DNA of 64,000 nt from NCBI RefSeq assembly GCF_030161475.1, contig NZ_BSUG01000007.1, positions 62,001 through 126,000 on the forward strand, read 5' to 3'. This document shows, in pieces, positions 17,610-28,815 of this stretch (position 1 is its first letter; each line of letters begins with the position of its first letter). The notes below the pieces were generated by a model that worked only from the letters and a program-made list of their open reading frames with translations, made no database searches and was not told where the DNA came from. This DNA comes from Tetragenococcus halophilus subsp. flandriensis (GTDB lineage Bacteria; Bacillota; Bacilli; Lactobacillales; Enterococcaceae). The position numbers were made by a program, and so were the translations under genes.

Positions 17610-18281
17610 CTAAGTATTTAGTTGAAAGCCTACACCCCAAATGGTTTTGATAACTTCCTTATCTGTAAATACTTGAAACTTATTACGTAAACGAGAGATA
17701 TGAACTGTAATGGTATTATCATCCCCAAAATAAGGTTCTTGCCAGATGCTTTCATATAAATTTGCCTTAGTGAAAACCTTTTTAGGATGTTGTAAAAAGG
17801 TTTTTAGTAATTCATATTCTTTTTGTGTCAATAAGATCAACTGATCTTGGTAGTAGACTTCATGTGTTTCATCGTTCATTGTAATGTTACCCACTGTTAA
17901 AATAGAGTCTTTAGCTTCCTCTACTGTACGACTTCGCAACTGATTTTTTATCCTGGCCATTACTTCAACAGTATTAAAAGGTTTGGCTATGTAATCATTA
18001 GCTCCTGTTTCAAATACTTCAGATAAAACACTAGGTTCGTTTTTGGCGGTGATAACAATAATTGGCGTAGCGTTTGTTAAACGAATTTCAGCAATTAATT
18101 CTTCACCACTAAGTCCTGGCAACATCAAATCCAACAAAATAAGATCGAAACTTTCATCCGCTAAAAGTCGCTTAGCCTCGGACCCAGCAAAAGCTTGCGT
18201 TACGTCATAATCAGTTTCGAGTAAGTCGTTTAACAAATTATTGATATCATTATCATCTTCTACAATCAAAATTTTCTTCAT
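17610..18281 (-). CDS. OmpR/PhoB-family response regulator
   Basis: 223 residues. Receiver domain with the acidic pair D9/D10, phosphoacceptor D51 in ILLDLMLPG and the Lys of AKPFNT near residue 100. The C-terminal winged helix carries LTQKEYELLK and VHISRLRNKF. It is the first gene of the cluster and partners with the histidine kinase at its end. Probable target: its own operon, by analogy with similar four-gene sets. Confidence 0.92.
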   Translation of the reverse strand: MKKILIVEDDNDINNLLNDLLETDYDVTQAFAGSEAKRLLADESFDLILLDLMLPGLSGEELIAEIRLTNATPIIVITAKNEPSVLSEVFETGANDYIAKPFNTVEVMARIKNQLRSRTVEEAKDSILTVGNITMNDETHEVYYQDQLILLTQKEYELLKTFLQHPKKVFTKANLYESIWQEPYFGDDNTITVHISRLRNKFQVFTDKEVIKTIWGVGFQLNT

Positions 18282-18333
18282 TGCTCTTCACCTTACTATC
18301 ATTCATCTATTTGCATTTTAGCGTGTACAAATA

Positions 18334-18381
18334 AAAAAAGAAAGATCATTCAAATAAAAAGATAAATGATCTTTCTTTTTT
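18334..18381 (-). terminator. Terminator between the MetE-core gene and the response regulator
   Basis: Stem of 17 bp, AAAAAAGAAAGATCATT / AATGATCTTTCTTTTTT, with a 14-base loop and seven T on the minus strand. It lies right at the stop of the MetE-core gene. Confidence 0.85.
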
Positions 18382-18382
18382 G

Positions 18383-19525
18383 CTATTTCCAAACATCCGC
18401 AGCAACTTCTTGTAATAAGTTAATTTTTTCCCATTGTTCTTCTTCAGTCAGACGATTACCTTCTTCTGTTGAAGCAAATCCACATTGCGGACTGATACTT
18501 AAATTTTCCAGCGGAACATATTCTGTGGCTTCTTTAATTCTTGATTCTATCTCTTCCTTACTTTCCAATTCTGGAAATTTCGATGTAACTAAACCTAAAA
18601 CAATTTTACTATTTTTGTTTTTCCAGTAACGCAAAGGAGCAAAATCACCCGCACGGTCTGAATCATATTCTAAGAAGAAGCCATCATAATTTGTGGCAAA
18701 TAATTCTTCAGCAATTGGTTCATAACCACCTGAAAATAACCAAGAAGATGCATGATTTCCTCGACAAATATGGGTTGTCAGTGTTAAATCTTTGGGTTTA
18801 TCTTCCAAAGCTTCGTTAATAATTTCGGTACAAATTTGAGCAATGCTTTTGGGATCGATCCTTTGTTCTTGTAGTACTTTTCTTTTATCTGCATCCGCTA
18901 GAAATGCCCAGTTGGTGTCATCAAATTGTAAGTAACGACAACCTTTTTCATAATAAGCTTTAATAACGTCTTTATAGGTTTGTGCCAAATCATGATAAAA
19001 GTCCTTTAGATCAGGGTATATTTCATAAATTTTTGTTGTACCATCATTTGCTAATAACTCCTGACGTAAAATCATATTAGGACTAGGTACAGAAGCCTTG
19101 GCAATTGTACTTTTATCATTTCCGACTTTCTCTTTTAAGAAAATAAAATCCTCTAGAAATGGATGATCTTCATTAAAAGAAATTCGGTCGGTTACACGAA
19201 TATTGTAAGAAGGAGCCGCTTTCCCATGAAATCGCTGATTATAGCCGCCCTCAGGAACATAACCTTCTACGCCATTAAGGTTTTCTAAAAAGTCCAGATG
19301 CCAAAAACCACGACGAAATTCTCCATCAGTGATTCCGTGTAAGCCGACCTTTTTTTCTTTTTCGACTAACTCTTCAATTGCTTCATCCTCGATCTTTCTT
19401 AACTCTTCTTTTGTTATCTTTTCATTAAAATAATCTTTTCTTGCTGTTTTTAAACGTTCTGGGCGCAAAAAACTCCCGACATGATCTACTGTAAATGGTA
19501 TTTCTGCTGCTTCAAATCTACTCAT
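18383..19525 (-). CDS. Cobalamin-independent methionine synthase core protein (YxjG/YxjH-like), T-box-controlled copy
   Basis: 380 residues, equal to the C-terminal catalytic barrel of MetE without its N-terminal folate-binding half. Zinc ligands are visible as the His and Cys of HICRGN (about 249-251) and the Cys of SPQCGFAS (about 347). Substrate-binding FTVDHVGSFLRP lies at the N-terminus. It would transfer a methyl group to homocysteine, but short forms may use another methyl donor. RBS GAGGAGG before the ATG. It is preceded by a Met T-box and followed by a close paralogue upstream at 19870-21018. Confidence 0.85.
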   Translation of the reverse strand: MSRFEAAEIPFTVDHVGSFLRPERLKTARKDYFNEKITKEELRKIEDEAIEELVEKEKKVGLHGITDGEFRRGFWHLDFLENLNGVEGYVPEGGYNQRFHGKAAPSYNIRVTDRISFNEDHPFLEDFIFLKEKVGNDKSTIAKASVPSPNMILRQELLANDGTTKIYEIYPDLKDFYHDLAQTYKDVIKAYYEKGCRYLQFDDTNWAFLADADKRKVLQEQRIDPKSIAQICTEIINEALEDKPKDLTLTTHICRGNHASSWLFSGGYEPIAEELFATNYDGFFLEYDSDRAGDFAPLRYWKNKNSKIVLGLVTSKFPELESKEEIESRIKEATEYVPLENLSISPQCGFASTEEGNRLTEEEQWEKINLLQEVAADVWK

Positions 19526-19550
19526 ATAATTTCCTCCTCAACATTATTAA

Positions 19551-19805
19551 TAAAAAAAGCCCTTTTGTCAGTGCAAAACTGACAAAAGGGCGACTTCATC
19601 ACGGTACCACCTTTTAAAAACTCAAACCAACACCTTCCTTATTGGCTGTTCTTTTTATCGGTAGAACCTTCCGCTTTTAGCTACTTATCGCCAAAAGTTC
19701 CTCCTTAGCCATTTTCAACTTCTTACCATCAGCACTTCTCACCAACCAGCGCTTCTCTGAAAAAGTTTAAAGTTTACTCTCTAAATCACGGGAATTTTAT
19801 ATAAT
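19551..19805 (-). promoter_or_regulatory. Methionine T-box leader of the first MetE-core gene
   Basis: T-box core AAGGTGGTACCGTG (19613-19600), Stem I with GGTTGGTGAGA, specifier region TGAAAATGGC with codon AUG at 19712-19710, and a near-perfect terminator (GCCCTTTTGTCAGT / ACTGACAAAAGGGC, then seven T). Uncharged tRNA-Met should switch the gene on. Confidence 0.9.
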
Positions 19806-19811
19806 GCTGAT

Positions 19812-19841
19812 ATAATAGCATGTTTAAATTTTGCTTGTCAA
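19812..19841 (-). promoter_or_regulatory. Promoter of the T-box-controlled MetE-core gene
   Basis: Minus-strand TTGACA (19841-19836), 18-base spacer, TATTAT (19817-19812). The TTGACA and the spacer are nearly identical to those in front of the second paralogue. Confidence 0.8.
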
Positions 19842-19869
19842 GCCTTGCTCTTGCACCCCTTACTAATTT

Positions 19870-21018
19870 TTATATCTTCCAAACATCTGCAGCGACTTCT
19901 TCCAACAATTTAATTTTTTCCCATTGTTCTTGTTCAGACAGACGATTCCCTTTTTCAGAAGAAGCAAAACCACATTGGGGACTAATACTTAAATTTTCTA
20001 ATGGAACATATTGTGTGGCTTCTTTAATTCTCTTCTTTATTTCTTCTTTGTTTTCTAATTCTGGAAATTTTGAAGTGACTAATCCTAAAACAATTTTACT
20101 ATCTTTGTTATTCCAGTAACGTAAAGGGGCAAAATCACCGGCACGCTCTGAATCATATTCTAGGAAAAAGCCATCATAATTTGTGGCAAACAATTCTTCA
20201 GCAATTGGCTCATAACCACCTGAAAATAACCAGGAAGACGCATGGTTTCCTCGACAAATATGGGTTGTCAGTGTTAAATCCTTGGGTTTATCCGCCAAAG
20301 CTTCGTTTATAATTTCAGTACAAATTCGAGCTACTTTCTTTGGATCAATTCCTTGCTCTTGTAATGCTTTTCTTTTATCTGTATCCGCTAGAAATGCCCA
20401 ATTAGTGTCATCGAATTGTAGATAACGACAACCCTTCTCGTAATAAGCTTTAATAGCATCTTTATAAGTTTGTGCCAAATCGTGGTAAAAGTCATTCAAA
20501 TCCGGATATATGCGATGGATTCTTGATGTATCATCATTTGCTAGTAACTCTTGACGCAAAATCATATTCGGACTAGGAATAGAAGTTTTAGCAATGACAT
20601 TTTCATCCTTTTCTAACTTCTCTTTTAAAAAGGCAAAATCATTTAAAAAGGGATGGTCCTTATTAAAAGAAACCCGATCAATAACACGAATATGATAATC
20701 AGGAGCTGCTTGAGCAAGAAGTTTCTGGTTACGGCCATGCTCAGCGGTATAACCTTCTATGCCATTTAGATGTTCTAAAAAATCCCAATGCCAAAAAGTA
20801 CGGCGAAATTCACCATCAGTGATTCCGTGTAGACCGACCTTTTTTTCTTTTTCGATCAATTTTTCTATTTCTTTATCCTCAATATTCCGTAACTCTTTTT
20901 TCGTTATATCTCCATTAAAGAAATCTTTTCTGGCGTTTTTAATACCTTCTGGGCGTAGAAAGCTCCCCACATGATCTACTGTAAATGGAATATCTTTTTT
21001 ATTAATTGCACACATCAT
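19870..21018 (-). CDS. Cobalamin-independent methionine synthase core protein, second copy without T-box
   Basis: 382 residues, clearly a tandem duplicate of the gene at 18383-19525: the same FTVDHVGSFLRP, HICRGNHASSW and SPQCGFAS segments and near-identical C-terminal halves, with the extreme N-terminus different (MMCAINKKD). All zinc ligands are kept, so it is probably active. The start at 21018 has GAGGAG 5 bases upstream; the next codon is also ATG. The leader is short and lacks the T-box core, so control should differ from its twin. Confidence 0.85.
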   Translation of the reverse strand: MMCAINKKDIPFTVDHVGSFLRPEGIKNARKDFFNGDITKKELRNIEDKEIEKLIEKEKKVGLHGITDGEFRRTFWHWDFLEHLNGIEGYTAEHGRNQKLLAQAAPDYHIRVIDRVSFNKDHPFLNDFAFLKEKLEKDENVIAKTSIPSPNMILRQELLANDDTSRIHRIYPDLNDFYHDLAQTYKDAIKAYYEKGCRYLQFDDTNWAFLADTDKRKALQEQGIDPKKVARICTEIINEALADKPKDLTLTTHICRGNHASSWLFSGGYEPIAEELFATNYDGFFLEYDSERAGDFAPLRYWNNKDSKIVLGLVTSKFPELENKEEIKKRIKEATQYVPLENLSISPQCGFASSEKGNRLSEQEQWEKIKLLEEVAADVWKI

Positions 21019-21084
21019 AATTTCTCCTCAGTTATTATTAATTAAAATCCCTTTTTAAAACTACTTTACCGAAATTATAAAGTA

Positions 21085-21114
21085 TCCTAGCATGTTTAAA
21101 TTTTGTTTGTCAAA
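21085..21114 (-). promoter_or_regulatory. Duplicated promoter of the second MetE-core gene
   Basis: Minus-strand TTGACA (21114-21109), 18-base spacer almost identical to that at 19818-19835, then TAGGAT (21090-21085), a weaker -10 than its twin's TATTAT. Confidence 0.65.
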
Positions 21115-21134
21115 ACTTCTTAACGGTCATTTAC

Positions 21135-21177
21135 CAAAAAAAAGATACACTTTGCAATATTACAAAGTGTATCTTTT
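21135..21177 (-). terminator. rpoBC terminator
   Basis: Minus-strand stem AAAGATACACTTTG / CAAAGTGTATCTTT with an 8-base loop, ending in eight T, directly behind the rpoC stop. Confidence 0.9.
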
Positions 21178-21184
21178 ATCCACA

Positions 21185-24100
21185 TTAGCTTTGTGTTTCA
21201 TTTAATGCATCTTCTGCAGCCATTTGTGCTTCAATGTCAGAAATACTATAAACATTTTCACTAGCTGTATTTACTTCTTTAGGTTCCATATTACGGTAAC
21301 GAGGCATCCCGGTACCAGCTGGGATAGTCTTACCAATAATAACATTTTCTTTTAGACCAAGAAGTGGATCTTGTTTACCTCGAATTGCAGCATCTGTTAG
21401 CACACGAGTCGTTTCTTGGAAGGAAGCAGCTGATAAGAAGCTGTTAGTTTCCAGAGAAGCCTTCGTAATACCAAGGAGTACCGGACGAGAAGTTGCAGGA
21501 ATACCACCAGTAACTAAGACGTTATAGTTTTGGTCTCTAAAGTCTGCAATATCCATCATAGTACCAGGGAGAATATCTGTATCTCCTGGATCCATAACAC
21601 GAACCTTGCGCAACATTTGACGGACCATAACTTCAACGTGCTTGTCGCTAATTTCTACCCCTTGCATACGGTAAACGCGTTGTACTTCACGTAATAGATA
21701 ATTTTCTACAGAAAGTACATCACGCACTTGCAATAAGTGCTTCGGATCGATAGAACCTTCTGTTAACGGTGCGCCACGATGGATGTAATCTCCTTCAGAA
21801 ATTTTCATACGTGCAGTATACGGTACCGTATAAGTCCGCGTATCTGTTTCGCCAGTTACAGTAACTTCTTTGGTACGAGTAGCGGCGTCTTCAGCAACTT
21901 CAGTAACTTCTCCTGTTACTTCAGTGACTACTGCTTCACCTTTAGGGTTACGTGCTTCAAAAATTTCTTGAATACGCGGTAGCCCTTGAGTAATGTCATC
22001 TCCAGCAACACCACCAGTATGGAAAGTACGCATTGTTAATTGTGTACCTGGTTCACCAATTGATTGCGCAGCAACAGTTCCCACTGCTTCACCAACTTCT
22101 ACTTCAGTACCAGTAGCCAAGTTACGTCCATAGCAAAGACGGCAAACACCATGTTTACTGTTACAAGTAAATGCTGAACGAATTGTTACTTTTTCAATAC
22201 CAGCATTTACAATTTGTTTAGCTTCAACTTCATTAATTAAGTCATTGGCTTCAACAATTACTTCCCCAGTTTCAGGGTGATAAACAGCCTTGCTTGTATA
22301 ACGACCTACGAGACGTTCTTCCAAAGGCTCAATAATTTCGTTACCTTCTTTAATCGCTTCGATTTCAAGGCCACGATCTGTTCCACAATCGTCTTCTCGA
22401 ACAATCACATCTTGTGCTACGTCCACTAAACGACGTGTCAAGTAACCTGAGTCCGCAGTCTTCAAGGCTGTATCAGTCATACCTTTACGCGCACCGTGAG
22501 TAGAAATAAACATTTCCAAAACAGTTAAGCCTTCACGGAAATTAGAAATAATCGGTAATTCCATGATCTGACCACTTGGAGCTGCCATCAAGCCACGCAT
22601 TCCAGCAAGTTGGGTAAAGTTAGAAATATTCCCGCGGGCACCTGAGTCAGACATCATATAAATTGGGTTTTGATTACCAAGAGATTTCGACAATTTCAAT
22701 TGAATATTATCTTTGGCTTCATTCCAAATATCAATAACTCGTTCATAACGTTCATCATCAGTAATCAAACCACGACGGAACTGTTTTGAAACAGTAGCAA
22801 CTTGTTTGTGCGCCTCATTAATCAAATCTTCTTTTTCTTGTAAAACAGTAATATCAGAAATACCAACTGTAATACCAGCATGAGTAGAGTGACTATAACC
22901 TAGGTCTTTCATGCGGTCAAGCATACGTGAAGTTTCAGTTACCTTAAAGCGTTTAAAGACTTCAGCGATAATATCTTCCAAATTATCTTTTTTGAATGGT
23001 TCAATCAAATCTTGTTCTTTAATGTGAGCAGGAATATCTGTCCCAGCATCAATGAAGTATTTATCCGGTGTTTGCACGGTTAAATTAAAATCAGTTGGTT
23101 CATTCAAGTAAGGAAATTCTGCTGGCATAATGGTATTAAAGATAATTTTACCAACAGTTGTCACCATCAAACGACCTTTTTGGAAGTCTGTCAATGGCTT
23201 ACCACCTAAACGTTCAGGATCAACTGCTACACGAGAATGCAAGTGAACGTAGCCGTTTTTCCAAGCAGTAACTGCTTCGTTCATGTCACGAAGGATCATA
23301 CCTTCTCCTTCGCGGTCTGCTTCTTCTAATGTCAAGTAGTAGTTCCCCAAAACCATGTCTTGTGATGGTGTAACAACTGGTTTTCCATCTTTTGGATTCA
23401 AGATATGTTGAGCAGCTAACATCATTACCCGAGCTTCAGCTTGAGCTTCTTCACTTAGAGGTACGTGAACAGCCATTTGGTCCCCGTCAAAGTCAGCATT
23501 GTAAGCTTCACAAGCTAAAGGATGCAAACGAATAGCACGTCCTTCTACTAATACAGGTTCAAAAGCTTGAATACCTAGACGGTGAAGCGTAGGTGCGCGG
23601 TTTAATAGTACAGGATGCTCTTTAATAACATCTTCTAATACATCCCACACATCGTCTTCTTGTCTTTCAATTTTACGTTTAGCATTTTTTACGTTAGAAG
23701 CTAATTCACGTTTAACTAATTCTCTCATAACAAATGGCTTAAATAATTCTATTGCCATTTCTTTTGGCAATCCACATTGATACATTTTCAAAAATGGCCC
23801 AACACAGATAACCGAACGGCCAGAATAGTCTACCCGTTTACCTAATAGGTTTTGACGGAAACGTCCTTGTTTTCCCTTTAGCATATGAGAAAGAGACTTC
23901 AACGGACGATTTCCTGGTCCTGCAACTGGACGACCACGACGACCATTATCGATCAAAGCGTCAACTGCTTCTTGCAGCATACGTTTTTCATTTTGAACAA
24001 TAATATTAGGGGCGTTTAAATCCAACAAACGTTTCAATCGGTTATTACGGTTGATCACACGACGATACAAATCGTTTAAATCAGAAGTAGCAAAACGGCC

Positions 24101-24838
24101 ACCTTCTAATTGCACCATTGGTCGTAAGTCTGGCGGTACAATTGGAACAACATCCATTACCATCCAGCTTGGTTCATTTCCAGATGTACGGAAAGCTTCC
24201 AAGATATCCAAACGGCGAATAGCTCTTGTTCTCTTTTGACCTGAAGCAGTTTTCAAGGTTTCTTTTAGTTCTTCTGCTTCACTATCTAAATCTACGCTTT
24301 CCAATAGTTGTCTGATCGCGTCAGCACCCATTGCGGCGTTAAATTCTTGTCCATATTGTTCGCGTTTTTCACGATATTCGCGCTCAGTCAACAATTGTTT
24401 CTTTTCTAAGCTGGTATTACCTGGGTCAATAACAGCATAAGAAGCAAAATAGATAATTTCTTCTAACGCGCGTGGACTCATGTCTAAAACAAGTCCCATA
24501 CGAGACGGGATACCTTTAAAGTACCAGATGTGAGATACAGGAGCAGCTAGTTCAATATGTCCCATTCGTTCACGACGAACTTTTGAACGTGTTACTTCTA
24601 CCCCACAACGATCGCAAACAATACCCTTATAACGAATTCGCTTGTACTTTCCACAAGCACATTCCCAGTCTTTTGTAGGACCGAAAATACGCTCATCAAA
24701 TAAACCTTCACGTTCAGGTTTTAATGTACGATAGTTAATGGTCTCAGGTTTTTTGACTTCACCATAAGACCAGCTTCTAATTTTTTCGGGAGAAGCCAAG
24801 CCTATTTGCATATTTTCGAATTTATTTACATCGATCAA
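21185..24838 (-). CDS. rpoC: DNA-directed RNA polymerase subunit beta'
   Basis: 1217 residues. The catalytic magnesium loop [13 protein letters not shown]-terminal zinc cysteines ([20 protein letters not shown]), second zinc site ([11 protein letters not shown]) and bridge/trigger region ARGNISNF are all present. The start is taken as TTG at 24838, giving (M)[12 protein letters not shown], the usual enterococcal N-terminus. The upstream ATG at 24859 is rejected because it is part of the ribosome site (ATGGAGGG). Core enzyme subunit; follows rpoB after a 129-bp spacer holding a perfect palindrome. Confidence 0.97.
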   Translation of the reverse strand: MIDVNKFENMQIGLASPEKIRSWSYGEVKKPETINYRTLKPEREGLFDERIFGPTKDWECACGKYKRIRYKGIVCDRCGVEVTRSKVRRERMGHIELAAPVSHIWYFKGIPSRMGLVLDMSPRALEEIIYFASYAVIDPGNTSLEKKQLLTEREYREKREQYGQEFNAAMGADAIRQLLESVDLDSEAEELKETLKTASGQKRTRAIRRLDILEAFRTSGNEPSWMVMDVVPIVPPDLRPMVQLEGGRFATSDLNDLYRRVINRNNRLKRLLDLNAPNIIVQNEKRMLQEAVDALIDNGRRGRPVAGPGNRPLKSLSHMLKGKQGRFRQNLLGKRVDYSGRSVICVGPFLKMYQCGLPKEMAIELFKPFVMRELVKRELASNVKNAKRKIERQEDDVWDVLEDVIKEHPVLLNRAPTLHRLGIQAFEPVLVEGRAIRLHPLACEAYNADFDGDQMAVHVPLSEEAQAEARVMMLAAQHILNPKDGKPVVTPSQDMVLGNYYLTLEEADREGEGMILRDMNEAVTAWKNGYVHLHSRVAVDPERLGGKPLTDFQKGRLMVTTVGKIIFNTIMPAEFPYLNEPTDFNLTVQTPDKYFIDAGTDIPAHIKEQDLIEPFKKDNLEDIIAEVFKRFKVTETSRMLDRMKDLGYSHSTHAGITVGISDITVLQEKEDLINEAHKQVATVSKQFRRGLITDDERYERVIDIWNEAKDNIQLKLSKSLGNQNPIYMMSDSGARGNISNFTQLAGMRGLMAAPSGQIMELPIISNFREGLTVLEMFISTHGARKGMTDTALKTADSGYLTRRLVDVAQDVIVREDDCGTDRGLEIEAIKEGNEIIEPLEERLVGRYTSKAVYHPETGEVIVEANDLINEVEAKQIVNAGIEKVTIRSAFTCNSKHGVCRLCYGRNLATGTEVEVGEAVGTVAAQSIGEPGTQLTMRTFHTGGVAGDDITQGLPRIQEIFEARNPKGEAVVTEVTGEVTEVAEDAATRTKEVTVTGETDTRTYTVPYTARMKISEGDYIHRGAPLTEGSIDPKHLLQVRDVLSVENYLLREVQRVYRMQGVEISDKHVEVMVRQMLRKVRVMDPGDTDILPGTMMDIADFRDQNYNVLVTGGIPATSRPVLLGITKASLETNSFLSAASFQETTRVLTDAAIRGKQDPLLGLKENVIIGKTIPAGTGMPRYRNMEPKEVNTASENVYSISDIEAQMAAEDALNETQS

Positions 24839-24906
24839 AAAGGGTTCCCTCCATTTCAATTCGCAACTTCGATCAGAAAATGTAAGTAACTTTGAAAAAA
24901 CGGACA

Positions 24907-24936
24907 GCTATTTATAAAAATATTTTTATAAATAGC
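24907..24936 (-). repeat. 30-nt perfect palindrome in the rpoB-rpoC spacer
   Basis: GCTATTTATAAAAAT followed by its exact reverse complement. As RNA it forms a 13-15 bp hairpin. On the minus strand it is followed by TGTCCGTTTTTTC, too far off for a classic terminator; RNA processing or partial attenuation is possible. Confidence 0.7.
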
Positions 24937-24967
24937 AACCCTGTTTCTTCTAAAAAGATGATTTTAA

Positions 24968-27900
24968 TTAATCTACAGGAGTATCTGCTGGATTGTTTTC
25001 TTCATCCAATTGTTTCTTTTCTGGTTCTTTGCTTGCAGCATCAGTTTCTACTTTTTCAGCATTTTGTTTTTCAGCAAATTTTTCTAACGCATCTACAGTG
25101 ATTAAATCATCGTCCTCGTCATCCATATCGCGTAATTCTACTTCTTCATTTTCGTTATCTAGAACGCGCATATCCAATCCAAGTGATTGCAATTCTTTAA
25201 CTAACACACGGAAGGATTCAGGAACACCTGGTTTTGGAATAGGTTCCCCTTTGACAATGGCTTCATAAGTTTTTACTCTTCCTACTACGTCATCTGACTT
25301 GTAGGTTAAGATTTCTTGTAAGGTATAAGCAGCACCATAAGCTTCTAGTGCCCAAACTTCCATTTCACCAAAGCGTTGGCCACCAAATTGCGCTTTACCA
25401 CCAAGTGGTTGTTGCGTTACTAATGAGTAAGGTCCAATTGAACGAGCATGTAATTTATCATCAACCATGTGAGCTAATTTGATCATATACATTACGCCTA
25501 CAGAAACTCTACCATCAAATGGTTCGCCAGTACGTCCATCATACAGCACTGTTTTAGCATCTTTTGCCATACCTGCTTCTTCCACAGTTTCCCAAACATC
25601 GCTATCATTTGCGCCGTCAAAGACTGGTGTCGCAACATGAATACCTAATTGTCTAGCGGCCATTCCCAAGTGTAATTCTAATACTTGTCCGATGTTCATC
25701 CGAGATGGAACACCTAGTGGGTTTAACATAATATCAATTGGTGTGCCGTCTGGTAGGAAAGGCATGTCTTCTTCGGGCATAATACGAGAGACAACCCCTT
25801 TATTTCCGTGACGACCAGACATCTTATCGCCTTCTTGGATTTTACGTTTTTGTACAATGTAAACCCGAACAAGCATATTCACTCCAGGTGATAATTCATC
25901 TCCAGCTTCGCGAGTAAAGATCTTCACATCGTGAATGATCCCGCCGCCACCGTGGGGAACTCTAAGTGAAGTATCACGAACTTCACGAGCTTTTTCACCA
26001 AATATAGCATGCAATAAACGTTCTTCTGCCGATAATTCGGTTACTCCTTTTGGTGTCACTTTTCCGACCAGAAGGTCTCCATCACGGACCTCGGCACCAA
26101 TACGAACAATTCCCATTTCATCAAGATCTTTTAATGCATCTTCACCAACATTAGGAATTTCACGTGTGATTTCTTCTGGTCCTAATTTCGTATCACGAGC
26201 TTCTGACTCATATTCTTCGATATGAACAGAAGTATAAACATCGTCTTTAACTAAACGACGACTCATGATAACCGCATCTTCATAGTTATAACCTTCCCAG
26301 GTCATAAAGCCAACAACAACGTTTTGACCTAGTGCCATTTCGCCATTTTCCATTGAAGGACCATCAGCTAAGATATCGCCTTTTTCAACTTTTTCACCTT
26401 GTTGAACCAAAGGTCGTTGATTATAACTTGTTCCTGAGTTAGAACGACGGAATTTTGTAATATGATAAATATCCAATGCACCATTATCGCGACGTACGCG
26501 AATTTCTGTTGCATCTACATATTCAGCAATACCCGCTGCTTTACATAACAGAGCAGCGCCTGAGTCATGTGCTGAAGTATATTCCATACCAGTACCTACC
26601 CAAGGTGAACGTGGATTAATTAGCGGTACTGCTTGTCGTTGCATGTTTGCACCCATCAAAGCACGGTTTGAGTCATCATTTTCCAAGAATGGAATACAAG
26701 CTGTAGCAACTGAAACCACTTGTTTGGGAGATACGTCCATATAATCGACTTTATCTGTAGAAACTTCCAAGTTTTCACTTGTAGCACGAGCCATAACAAC
26801 ATCTTCTGCAAATGTTCCATCATCATTTAATGGACTGTTTGCTTGTGCTACTACATAGTTATCTTCAATATCAGCTGTTAAATAATCAATTTGATCAGTC
26901 ACATGACCTGTTGAACGGTCAACGCGACGATAAGGTGTTTCAATAAAACCATATCGGTTAACTTTTGCATAAGAAGCCAAACTATTGATCAAACCAATGT
27001 TAGGTCCTTCTGGCGTTTCAATCGGACACATCCGGCCATAGTGAGAATAGTGTACGTCACGTACTTCATAACCAGCTCTATCACGTGTCAAACCACCAGG
27101 ACCTAAGGCAGATAAACGTCGTTTATGGGTTAATTCGCCTAATGGATTGGTTTGGTCCATAAATTGTGACAACTGTGAAGAACCAAAAAATTCTTTAATA
27201 CTAGCTACTACTGGACGAATGTTGATTAATTGTTGCGGTGTCAATGTGTCTGTATCTTGAATAGACATACGTTCACGAACCACACGTTCCATCCGAGCTA
27301 GACCGATACGAAATTGATTTTGCAATAATTCACCAACAGAACGAATACGACGATTTCCTAAATGGTCGATATCGTCTGTAATACCGATGCCCTCCATTAA
27401 GTTAAAGAAGTAACTCATTGAAGCAACGATATCTGCTGGACGAATTGTCCGAACATTTGATTCAGGTAAGCCATTACCAATCACGTTTACTTCTTGCTCA
27501 GGGTCATTAGGAGAAAACACCTTAAACACTTGAATATTCATTGGGTCAGTTACAACCCCATCTTCTGATGGATAATAAGTAACAGTATTTAAACCATTAT
27601 CAATATATTCAGCCAAAGTATCTTCCATAAGCTGGTTAGTGATTTCTGTACCTTTTTCTAGAATAATCTCACCAGTTTCAGGATCAGCCAATGTTTCGGC
27701 TAAAGTAAGGTTTAATAGCCGTGTTTTCAAGTCTAATTTTTTATTCATCTTATAACGACCCACAGCAGCCAAATCATAACGACGTGGATCAAAGAAACGA
27801 GCATTTAAAAGACTTCTTGAACTGTCCGCTGTTTTAGGTTCACCCGGACGCAAGCGTTCGTAAATATCTTTTAAGCCTTCTTCTGTTCTTGAATCCGTTG

Positions 27901-28585
27901 CTGTTTTGTGTAAGTCTTTTTCAATCGTATTACGCAAAGAATCATTATCTCCGAAGATATCTAAAATCGTATCATCAGAACCAAAACCTAAAGCCCGAAC
28001 TAAAACGGTCATAGGGATTTTACGCGTACGGTCAATTCTAACGTAAGAAATGTTTTTAGCATCTGTTTCCATTTCCAACCATGCACCACGGTTAGGAATA
28101 ACAGTAGAGCCAAAACCTTCTCTGCCATTTTTATCTACTTTACTGCTAAAATAGACACCTGGTGAGCGGACTAATTGAGAAACAATTACTCTCTCTGCCC
28201 CATTAACAATAAAAGTACCTTGTTCTGTCATTAACGGAAAATCACCAAAAAATACTTCTTGTGACTTAATTTCCCCTGTTTCACGATTGGTTAAACGTAA
28301 TGTAACCTGTAACGGCGCAGAATAATTTGCGTCATGTGAACGTGCTTCTTCCACTGTATATTTTGGGGTCTTTAATTCATAGTCCACAAATTCCAATGAA
28401 AGGTTTCCATTAAAGTCATCAATTGGCAATATATCTTCAAACATTTCTCTTAATCCTTCATCTAAGAACCATTGATAAGAGTCAGTTTGAACTTCGATCA
28501 AATTCGGTAATTCCAGTACTTCGCTGATTCGTGAGAAACTTCTACGTTCACGATAATTTCCGTACTTTACTACGTGTCCAGCCAA
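24968..28585 (-). CDS. rpoB: DNA-directed RNA polymerase subunit beta
   Basis: 1205 residues. The rifampicin-binding region [20 protein letters not shown] with following [10 protein letters not shown] is wild type at the usual resistance positions. Also seen: the [12 protein letters not shown] fork loop and [10 protein letters not shown] catalytic segment. The start is taken as the TTG at 28585 ((M)AGHVVKYG), 7 bases after AAGGGG; the in-frame GTG at 28594 lies almost on the ribosome site. The last 45 residues form an acidic, Lys/Glu-rich tail. Preceded by a long structured leader. Confidence 0.97.
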   Translation of the reverse strand: MAGHVVKYGNYRERRSFSRISEVLELPNLIEVQTDSYQWFLDEGLREMFEDILPIDDFNGNLSLEFVDYELKTPKYTVEEARSHDANYSAPLQVTLRLTNRETGEIKSQEVFFGDFPLMTEQGTFIVNGAERVIVSQLVRSPGVYFSSKVDKNGREGFGSTVIPNRGAWLEMETDAKNISYVRIDRTRKIPMTVLVRALGFGSDDTILDIFGDNDSLRNTIEKDLHKTATDSRTEEGLKDIYERLRPGEPKTADSSRSLLNARFFDPRRYDLAAVGRYKMNKKLDLKTRLLNLTLAETLADPETGEIILEKGTEITNQLMEDTLAEYIDNGLNTVTYYPSEDGVVTDPMNIQVFKVFSPNDPEQEVNVIGNGLPESNVRTIRPADIVASMSYFFNLMEGIGITDDIDHLGNRRIRSVGELLQNQFRIGLARMERVVRERMSIQDTDTLTPQQLINIRPVVASIKEFFGSSQLSQFMDQTNPLGELTHKRRLSALGPGGLTRDRAGYEVRDVHYSHYGRMCPIETPEGPNIGLINSLASYAKVNRYGFIETPYRRVDRSTGHVTDQIDYLTADIEDNYVVAQANSPLNDDGTFAEDVVMARATSENLEVSTDKVDYMDVSPKQVVSVATACIPFLENDDSNRALMGANMQRQAVPLINPRSPWVGTGMEYTSAHDSGAALLCKAAGIAEYVDATEIRVRRDNGALDIYHITKFRRSNSGTSYNQRPLVQQGEKVEKGDILADGPSMENGEMALGQNVVVGFMTWEGYNYEDAVIMSRRLVKDDVYTSVHIEEYESEARDTKLGPEEITREIPNVGEDALKDLDEMGIVRIGAEVRDGDLLVGKVTPKGVTELSAEERLLHAIFGEKAREVRDTSLRVPHGGGGIIHDVKIFTREAGDELSPGVNMLVRVYIVQKRKIQEGDKMSGRHGNKGVVSRIMPEEDMPFLPDGTPIDIMLNPLGVPSRMNIGQVLELHLGMAARQLGIHVATPVFDGANDSDVWETVEEAGMAKDAKTVLYDGRTGEPFDGRVSVGVMYMIKLAHMVDDKLHARSIGPYSLVTQQPLGGKAQFGGQRFGEMEVWALEAYGAAYTLQEILTYKSDDVVGRVKTYEAIVKGEPIPKPGVPESFRVLVKELQSLGLDMRVLDNENEEVELRDMDDEDDDLITVDALEKFAEKQNAEKVETDAASKEPEKKQLDEENNPADTPVD

Positions 28586-28810
28586 ATTGTTCACCCCTTA
28601 AAAAGTCTTCCAAAAAAGCTATCTAAAATGTTACAATTTAATTACGAATATTAAATTTAAGTAACATTAAGCATTTTTTGCGAACTTTAGGCAAAAAAAA
28701 ACCAAAAATAGAACAACATATGCATGAGTTTCTACTTTTGTTTCTTTATTCCCAAGCCGGAACGGACAATATTTCGCTCCTGCTCATTATTTTCAGATAG
28801 TTTTTGCATC
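28586..28810 (-). promoter_or_regulatory. Structured rpoB 5' leader
   Basis: About 225 bases between the promoter and rpoB without an ORF. Two minus-strand hairpins are visible. The first, AAAAGTAGAA / TTCTATTTTT (28739-28704), leads into a nine-T tract (28701-28693) and looks like an attenuator. The second, AATGTTAC / GTAACATT with an AT-rich upper stem (28668-28627), lies just before the ribosome site. Confidence 0.55.
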
Positions 28811-28815
28811 TACTT

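Noticed and set aside
18366-20119. Two similar plus-strand ORFs (18366-18629 and 19820-20119) antisense to the MetE-core genes
   Set aside because: Their likeness follows from the paralogy of the sense genes; neither has a ribosome site or plausible composition.
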